Part shown: one piece after another, positions 56,326 to 64,000 of the stretch
Layout of the letters: each line of letters opens with the position of its first letter
Numbering within the stretch: position 1 is the first letter of the stretch
NCBI GenBank assembly: GCA_030760725.1
Contig: JASWHV010000011.1
Location: 18,687,501 to 18,751,500, forward strand
Direction: 5' to 3'
DNA from: Neostapfia colusana
Lineage: Eukaryota; Streptophyta; Magnoliopsida; Poales; Poaceae
Length of the DNA stretch: 64,000 nucleotides
Made by a program: the position numbers and the translations under genes
Notes under the pieces: generated by a model
Told to the model about the DNA's origin: nothing
The model's input: only the letters and a program-made list of their open reading frames with translations
Database searches by the model: none

Positions 56326-57699
56326 TGTAACACCCTCAATTTCACTACCATGCATTGGATACATTTTTCATGTAGAGAAGCATTTGAAAAGAAGTAGAAA
56401 TGGAGAAAGAACCATGAAAATGGAGAAAGAACCATAGAAATGGAGAAAGAACCATAGAAATGGAGAAAGGAACATAGAAATGGAGAGAAATGGAAATAAG
56501 ATAGCTAAATTTAGCAATCCCCCAAATTTCCCCAAATTCCCCAAAGGTGGAATTTCCTCCACATTTGTGGGGAATTTTCCCCAATTTGGCTGCAGCCGAG
56601 AGGGGGAGAACCCTATCCCCCACCCCTAGGACTCTTTGGTTGAGTCCCATCTTGATTAGGACTCTTCTTTTCCCCCTTATAAATACAAAGCCCAGCCCCC
56701 CCCCCCCCCCACGCCTTTGGCTGCAGCCCCCCCCCCCCCCCCCCCCCCAAACTCGCCAAGTTGCCCCTGTCCCCCCCCCAACTCGCCGAGTTGAGCCCCC
56801 CCCTTGCCGGAGTTTGGTCGACATCGAGCCCCGCCGTCGAGGCCCGTCACGCCTCTCCGTTGCTGGAAAAGAAGTCCGACGATCTGCCCTACCATAATTC
56901 CCGCAGAAAAAATCGCCCGCTGCTGCCGTTGCTAGGAGGAAGGCCCTGCCGCAAGGAGGAAGTGAGGTAGGTCTTCATTACCCATATTACGACGTTGCCG
57001 CTGTTTCTACGCATCCGTTTTATTTGCCCCCTTTGAGCAAAAACTTTTGCGTGTGGACTGATCATGTTTTGATCGATTTTTGATGGTGAAATTGATCTAG
57101 ATCTTGTGTCAAGATCATCACCATGTCCACACTTGATTCCTACACCCCTGTTCATCATGAAACCCCATGAAAGCCCATTAAAACATGCAAGAACATGTAC
57201 AAACTGGTTCTATAAAACTGCACTATAGGATTTGCATTCATCTACCTCATTGCATCTTGAGTAAAGTTTGTACATGATGATTGATTGCTGTAAATTTTGT
57301 ATGTGCATGGTCATGAGTAGAAGGACAAGATCAAGAGGCCGTCTACGAGGAACTACAACACCAAGACTTCGAGACGCTTGAGCAACACGAACCACGGGAG
57401 CAAGGCAAGTGCCCCTTGACCATATTGATCCCATGTTTTGAAACTGTTTTGCTTGCGAAAACCCGTATGCTTGAGTCAACTTGATGGGATACCCTTTTTA
57501 TAGGAGTTTACTAGTTTTGTTAACCATCCTTGTCACCGGGAAAGTTGATGAGTCAGTTATGGTCGTTTTTCATTTTTTGCTTCGCTTAACTTATGGGATA
57601 CGGGAAGCTGAAATAAAACTTGTTAGCTACTGCACTCATGATACTAAAGATGATGAGAACATGACGATGTTGATGAGCATGGAATCGAGAAGATCTAGG
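56326..57699 (+). mobile_element. RE7: 5' part of an LTR of the RE1 family
   Basis: TGTAACACCCTCAATTTC start, short minisatellite (56396-56490), TATAAATA 56678-56685 followed by C-runs (56697-56750), leader donor-like GGAA|GTGAGG (56959), exon A 57321-57404. Interrupted at 57700 by RE8. Confidence 0.88.
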
Positions 57700-58302
57700 T
57701 GTGACACCCTCATCTCGGGTGTCAGCATATGTTCATGCTTTATGAAGAGGAAACATTTTAAGAAAAGTAGGAACAGAGAAAAATATCAAAAGGATAGCCA
57801 ATAAGAGCCGAATCCAGCTCTCAGAAAGCGCCGAAGACAACTTACCGCGGCCGCTGGCCACATGGCGTGTTCGGAGCTCGTCCCTGCGAGGTGGGGAGAG
57901 GTCCGCCGCTAAAATAGCTACGTGGCAGGTTCGGGACTCATCTCCGCAAAAGGGGAGAGGTCCGACCCTGGGGGACACGTGTTGCTCTCGGAGCTTTCCT
58001 CTGCGGAAGAAGCAAAGGCGTTCCCGCAGGACACATGTCACATGCGGAGCTAGTCATCACGGAAATCAGAGGACCGGTCGCACGGGATACGTGTCAATCT
58101 CGGAGCTTACCTCCGAGAGGTCCGGTTCCCTCGGACACGTGTCGCCACCGGAGTTTTTCTCCGGGAGGTCTGTCGCTGCTGGACACGTGTCGACCTCGGG
58201 GCATGTCCCTGAAGAAAGAAGAGGGGAAAGACCGGCGCCAACACGTGGCGTGCGCGGAGCTCACCTCCAAATGAGGGGGGAGGTCTCGCTCGTGATACGC
58301 GG
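57700..58302 (+). mobile_element. RE8: start of an LTR with G-box repeats
   Basis: TGTGACACCCTCATCTCGGG; 57840-58265 has about eight diverged units (GACACGTGTCGCCACCGGAG, GACACGTGTTGCTCTCGGAG). Cut at 58303 by RE9. Related to RE3 U3 but clearly another family. Confidence 0.8.
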
Positions 58303-60788
58303 TGTAAAAGCCCAAGAAAAGGGACTTGTAAAAACTTTTCTTCACCTCACAACACCACAGTTTTTATTGTGGACACCTTAGGAAATGTTGTGAAAAGCAT
58401 GTAACCTCCATCAAAAGAGTGATTAGAGGGGAAAGTCTTCACTTTCACAAAGTAGGGTTTATACACATATGATCACACATGAGAGGGTGATTCAAAACTG
58501 TTGCATTCCAATTCGTGATTGCAGCAGCTAAAACAAGGATCAAAGTGCATAACTGGGTTCCTCAGGTCCAAATTAGTGGGGAGGCAAAGTTTCAAAAATT
58601 GTTGAAAAGATTTGATACCCATTTTTTCCAAAAAGGATCCAAATATGCCAAGAATTCAAATATACATTTGAATTTGAGGTAAATTTGCCAAACAATACCA
58701 ATGTAGCTCAGTTGAAGATTTCCAACGATTGAATTCATCTTTTGTCAAGTTTTGGAGATCTTTTGAGAGGGGGTAGAGAACTGACCAGTGGGGCCCACAT
58801 GTCATTGGGTGAAATAGACTTAGCCCCCAAGTCTGCTCTCTGTTTCTCAGTCAACCGAGCGCAGCCAGCTGCCGCGCGCGCACCGCCGGCCGAACGGCCA
58901 CCTCCTGGTTCCCGTCGCTCGCGCTGGCAGCCGGGGAACGGCGCGCCCTCTCCTCTACATGACCCCCTCGCCAAGCCACCGAAGACGTACGCGTGCTTCT
59001 TTGCAAAACAGCGAGCCCCCGCTCTGCTCGGTCACCGACGCCGCTCCCCCGATCCTCCCCTGCACGCCGACGTCCGCTCGGCCTTTGCCCGAGCTCCCAA
59101 CGCAGAAAGAGAGCGCCGGTGTGTGCTCTAGCTAGCCATCTCACCACCCCACGGTGTTAGCACCGCACTCGACCACAAATCGACGATCGCCACTGAGAGC
59201 TCAGGCCACCGGCGGAAAGGCGCGAACTGCTCCCCGTGGACAGCACGCCACGGCCAGTTTCACCGCCGGACTTCTACACAGAAAAGGTGCGCTTTAGCCT
59301 CCAGATCGTGTAGCTGCAACCCTTCTAACCATTGGTAGACGGTGCGCTGAGAATTCCTAAGGATCCCGAGAACTAGTGCAACCGGGTAAGGATCGGTCTA
59401 CCCCGAAATTCGAGCTGCACCGTCCAATCCAGCTCGAGTGAGCTTACACATACCTTCCTCACCTCCTAGCGGCCCTCCTCGACCAAGAATCAAGGGAAAT
59501 GACCCAGAAATGGCCGGGTTTAGGTTGTTTCTCGGGCCGCCATAGAATAACAGCTCGGTTCACCGTGGAGCTCTAGGTTGCCGACCTTTTCATGGGGTTT
59601 GGCGGCCATTTCCATCACCCTCGAGCTCCCGTGGTGCTCTCCGACCCTTTGCCAATCATTTTGATGCGTTATAACGCATTCCCGACCACGCCGGAACCCT
59701 AACCGCCACTGTCACCGTCGGGAGCCCTGTTCCGGTGAGCTACGGCCGCCGGCGACGCCACCGACGAGTTCAGCGATGTGAGTCAGGGCGGGGCGGCAAG
59801 TTTGGGGCCGGGAGACGGCCGGGAGAGCAGTTCCGGCGAAGCTCGCCGGAGTGCGCCGCCGCGGGCCCCTGTTTGGCGCGAGGAAGGGGAAGACTGCCGG
59901 GTGGGACCCACCGGCAGACATTTAAACATTTTGAAATGTCCAGTTTGTAGTTCAAACTTTGGAGGACCACAACTTGGGTTAGGAGCATCCAAAAATCATG
60001 AAACAAATTTTGTTGGATTCCTCTAACAGAGTACAATCCAAATCTGAAACCCAATTTTTATAAAACCCAGTAATTAATTCTGCAAAATTCTTTAAAGCTT
60101 TTCAGCAAAAGAATTTTAGAGGGAGTTTGGTTCATCCAAAAATTCCCAAATTTTGCCAGAATGTTCTTTAGGACATTAGTAAACCCCTGTAAAAGTTTCA
60201 GACCATTTGGAGTTGATTTGGCCAGAGCAATTCAAATTGGAAGGTGCTGTGTTCATTTGAATACAGAAACATTTTCAGAGAATTTCCAAAAACTTGGAAA
60301 TTCAGTTCTGGGCAATTCTTAACTCCAAAAATACTAGAAAAATTCATGCAAACTCTAGGAGCTATAATTGAAATTGTAGTTCATTAAGTTGGGTATGAAC
60401 AGGGGTCTGACCTCAGAATTAATTCCTCCTTGCTTATTTGCTAAAGAAATTACTCTGAGCAAACCATTCCATGAAAAGTGCTAAGGTTTGGTACAGAGAG
60501 TTTTCTTGTGACAAGGAACTCACACAAAAATTCTCAGCTCCATTGGAGCTCTAGATCACCCCTGTCCTGTTTAATCACTTAAGGGATTAATATGGAAAAG
60601 GGGGGGAAAACCACTTAGCATTTAGCCATGTGATTAAGTCCAAGCCAAACCACCAACACCAGTTCATATTTAAATTCTTAAACAAAGTTCCAGGTATTAG
60701 AGGCTGGTTATTAGAACTAATAGTAGAAGTCTTACTCTAAACTCACTTTTGCATATAAATTAACATGTAGTATTTCATTAACGTGTAG

Positions 60789-60866
60789 CCGTTGAAGAAG
60801 AGACTCCGGAAGTGCTGGACTTCCTCCTTCCGGACGAAGAACTAACTCCTGACCAGCAGCAACAAG
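60789..60866 (+). other. LTR exon A of RE9
   Basis: Bounded by AACGTGTAG and CAACAAG|GCAAGC. Open acidic frame with EEETPEVLDFLLPDEELT. The protein matches the RE2 version (EEEPEVLDFVTPEEL) better than the DNA does. Confidence 0.6.
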
Positions 60867-61892
60867 GCAAGCCCCGGTTTGCATTAACCCTTTTTAAAAG
60901 TTTTACTTTGTTTACATGTGTCATATGAAGTATGTATGTGCATTAGGTATAGGATGAATGAAACCCCACTTGCATAACCAAAGGTTCCTAAAAGAGTGAG
61001 GGTAGTGTTAAGGACCTCGAGTAGACAGGCTATGCTTAATGAGTCATAGGACTTCGGTACAAGTCGAGTAGTTGGAATCTACTCGCGAGATAGGCATTGG
61101 GACACACGGGTTCGGTTGAGTGATGTGAGATCACTTTAGTAATGGAAATGAGACTAGGCAGGGGCTAGGGCGCAGCAAGAGAGTCTTGTGTGCGCAGCCC
61201 TGCCCGTGTCGATTGAGGACCGATCCGTGTGCGGCCCTGCTGAACAAGTATTGAACGTACCGAAGGCATATCGGATATATGGGCCCCGATAAACCGATGT
61301 AGCCTAAACCTCCGGGCGTCGAGGCATAGCACACCGATTTATAGGTGTAGGTTGAGGGCAGCAAGGTGGAAATCTGCCAACGGGCATAGAGAGATGCTCC
61401 GTGTGGGGAACCTCCTGCTCGTTTCGGTGCGACCGGTTCGACGTTTGGGCTGTTGGGTGAAAGGTTGTCCCGTACGACATCGAGTGAGCGTGCTGTGCAG
61501 CTCCACGGGTGGGCGTACGTGACGTGCTCTTTGGGTTTTCCCTGCAGGTGTATATCGAGTCGATTCGCCGTCCCTCGCGGTGACGAGTACTGCTTGTTCA
61601 CTGCGTCGTAACGTAGACTAATGGATGAAATATGTTGATTCAATGATGCTGATTGATATAATTGTATTGCTACATGTGTGCCACCAAATACTGCTTACTA
61701 AATTTCAGATTTCATGAACTGTTAACTTGTTGCTAAAAGATGAACTAAGGATGAACTTGTAGGCGTGTCGTTTTGCTGAAATGTTACTATCCTATGTCCA
61801 TTGTACACCTCATGTAGAGTTTCATTCTTAGGTGAGTCGGTTAAGCCTTGCTGAGCCTTTGTGCTCACGGTTGCTGCTTAAGTGTTTTTCAG

Positions 61893-61990
61893 GTGAGGAG
61901 CCACCCACGGACTCGGAGTACGAGTCCACCGGCGAGGGTTACCCTCCGTCGGGGACCACGGCTGAGTGGGAGCCGTACACGCCGCGCTGA
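61893..61990 (+). other. LTR exon B of RE9
   Basis: After GTGTTTTTCAG. In the phase set by exon A it reads EEPPTDSEYESTGEG and ends EWEPYTPR, TGA at 61988-61990. Confidence 0.6.
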
Positions 61991-62250
61991 GCTGAGACGT
62001 GCAACTAGTGTGGGTTGCCCTAGGGCTGGGCAACCGACTTTTGCTAAATAGGCGGGCGTGAGTTGTATAGTGTAGTCTTCCGCTGTGTAATAGAACAATA
62101 GTTGTAACTGAAGTTTGTACCTGTTTGTACAGTTTCAGCTGTTGTTCCCATGTAATATATTGTGTTCTTATGACGTGTGCTGTCGGGTGTCGCATCGCGC
62201 GGCACCACCCTCTGCGATCCTGGATGAGCGGATTCCGGTCCGCCACAGCC

Positions 62251-62263
62251 TGGTATCAGAGCT
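62251..62263 (+). other. RE9 primer binding site (initiator Met tRNA)
   Basis: TGGTATCAGAGCT, three bases after the LTR end. Confidence 0.93.
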
Positions 62264-64000
62264 GCAGTGGGGATAGCACAGTACTTAAGGACTGCATTAT
62301 GGGAAAAACTTAGGTATACGGTGAGGAATCGGTAGTTGCCCAAGTAAGGACTATATTAGCACAGTTACTTAAAGTGGCAAAGACTAACTTATGTGTTATA
62401 ATTCTGAATTTCAATTATGTAACGACGCACCTACGCTCTGGTAAGTATGGTAAGGAACGCCACCGAAAGCGGTTCAATTTCGGTTAGCTCTCCCTGACGA
62501 GGAACGTGGTTCAGGGATTGATCTTACAGCTTGGTGTGAGACGTCAATATGAACCTCTTGAACTCTTCATGTTCCTGAGTTCATATGAAACGCTGATCCC
62601 TAGCGTGCATTAGGCAAGTAAGCGGAGACCCCATCGCGTGGTCAGTAACGCGAGAGTGTGTTCGTCTGGAAATAGCCCAGGAGGACATACGCAGCGCTTG
62701 CCATTGGCATGCCCTGCAGGGCAGTAGGTGGTATCTGTTGGGTTGATAACATTCCCAACCGTGACGACCCGTTCATGACATACTCGGGTTCCCCGTCGTG
62801 TGGTGTTGAAACACGATCACGTACCTTGAGACGTGACCTAACTCAAGGACGGCCGTATGGAAATGATACGGGCGTTTGTATTTACTTTCAAATATGGAAC
62901 TGCCTGAAATGAATAACCATTGAGTGCACCATTATTGTGTGGTTTTCTGCAGGTACTAACCACGTATGTATCCGTGTAGAAAACGTGTGCGAGAGACCGT
63001 TTAGTGCCACATTTGAGACGTATATGCCGGTACGATCCGGGTAGGATTTTCTTTTGTGAGGAACGTAGTACCGAGATATGGTAGGCATATGCAGGAGAAT
63101 AATGATAACAAAGAATTAAAATCTATAGGTTCAACATTTAGGACCCTGGTTGGGTATAAGAATGGGATAGTGGAGCAGTATAGCCAAAAGTATGAAAAGC
63201 AGAGTGCTCTGTTTTGGGCAGCACGTTTGCTGATCCTCAACAGGGCATAACTCACAGGTCTTTTAGCCCAGGGAGGTGTGCTGTATAGTTCTGGAAAGGT
63301 ATTCAAGTCCTCTACAACTTTGTTGTAGACTTCCAGAGCTGAAACTCACCTGAAGATGGCTTAAAGCCCAGAGAAATGTAAACTGTCCAGAACCAGGGCA
63401 GAGTAAAACATCCTCTGAACTGATCTGTTTTTTTTTCAAATATGACTCCCAGTAGAAAAATCTAAAATTGTCATATAATACATCCTTAGAAAGAGTAGAA
63501 GATGTGCGACACCTTTGCAATTCAAAGTTCCTGAAATTTCAGCACAGAATTTAGTGGATATCAGGGTTGGAAACAGCCACTTCCAAGGGAGGTGCTGTTA
63601 AAATTCTTCCAGAAATTCTGCTGACTTTGAATTAGCATAACTTTTTAACCAAAGCTGATCTGGGGGCAAATGAGTACTCGTTGGAAAGATACTGAAGTTA
63701 ACTTGAACTTTGGTATTCAACTTGAGTCATGAAAATGCCCATAACCGGATCAAAACTTGGAATAGGTAGAAACTGGTCATTCTGACAGAAGAATGACAGT
63801 TGAACTCATTGAAAAGGGTGTTGTACCCTAAGGGTGTTATACGTGATGACAACGCAATAATAATGTCTCGTAGAGACCAAACCCAGTTATGGTGAGCTTC
63901 CAAAGAGGGGGTTCATCAAGTTGGATTAATCTAACTTGTGTTTGGTCTGGTAATGGTGTAGCTTGTGCAAAGTTATTACATTATCTACTTACGAGATATT
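62264..64000 (+). other. RE9 leader, continuing out of the window
   Basis: About 1.7 kb with no recognisable gene; it shares blocks with the RE2 leader (18197-19681). By comparison with RE2 an additional ORF would be expected shortly beyond the window. Confidence 0.6.

Larger units (their letters stand above)
58303..62247 (+). repeat. RE9 5' LTR (3945 bp)
   Basis: TGTAAAAGCCCAAG ... GGTCCGCCACA. Donor-like AAAAG|GTGCGC near 59286, exon A 60789-60866, exon B 61893-61990. Same family type as RE4; architecture parallels RE2. No TATA box is singled out. Confidence 0.92.

Overview
The window is a repeat-dense piece of a plant nuclear genome, almost certainly a grass. Evidence: Ty3/gypsy chromovirus-type LTR retrotransposons with 2.6-4.7 kb LTRs and initiator-Met-tRNA primer sites, two CACTA (En/Spm) DNA transposons, Au-type tRNA-derived SINEs, and one intron-containing host gene of the plant At5g48480-like glyoxalase/VOC family. 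There is nothing bacterial, no rRNA, no genuine tRNA gene and no CRISPR. Species cannot be fixed from sequence alone.

Layout. 1-1.0 kb: antisense coiled-coil ORF remnant of a Tat-like gypsy element and a SINE head. 1.2-2.5 kb: wrecked gypsy gag. 2.6-3.4 kb: right end of a CACTA element. 3.4-5.3 kb: remnant of an unclassified LTR. 5.3-33.9 kb: a second CACTA element whose transposase gene is split by RE1 (5.9-29.6 kb, a chromovirus). RE1 itself carries a SINE in its RT and a complete second chromovirus, RE2 (14.2-28.5 kb, TSD CCCCG), in its 3' LTR. A solo LTR (RE5, minus strand, TSD GTATC) sits further down the same CACTA. 34-35.3 kb: unassigned intergenic DNA. 35.7-37.0 kb: the VOC gene (minus strand) with a (CT)n tract at its promoter. 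37.6-56.3 kb: a Tat-like element (RE6) interrupted by chromovirus RE3 (39.2-54.6 kb, TSD GCCTC), whose RT is in turn interrupted by solo LTR RE4 (TSD ATGAT/ATGAA). 56.3-64 kb: three successive 5'-LTR starts (RE7, RE8, RE9), each cut by the next; RE9 has its PBS and leader but its coding part lies beyond the window.

All gag-pol copies are broken by frameshifts, stops or deletions. Three things are not routine. (1) The chromovirus LTRs contain a small acidic open frame split by a phase-1 intron with a GC-type donor (AAG|GCAAGY); both exons are conserved at amino-acid level between copies and recognisably between two LTR families. I find no in-frame ATG for it. (2) RE1 and RE2 carry, between LTR and gag, an additional ORF with a shared domain, and both the additional ORF and gag start directly after 3' splice-site-like sequences. 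(3) The U3 regions of unrelated LTRs are built from tandem arrays of the palindromic G-box GACACGTGTC or CACGTG variants. Names RE1-RE9 are labels used only in this annotation.
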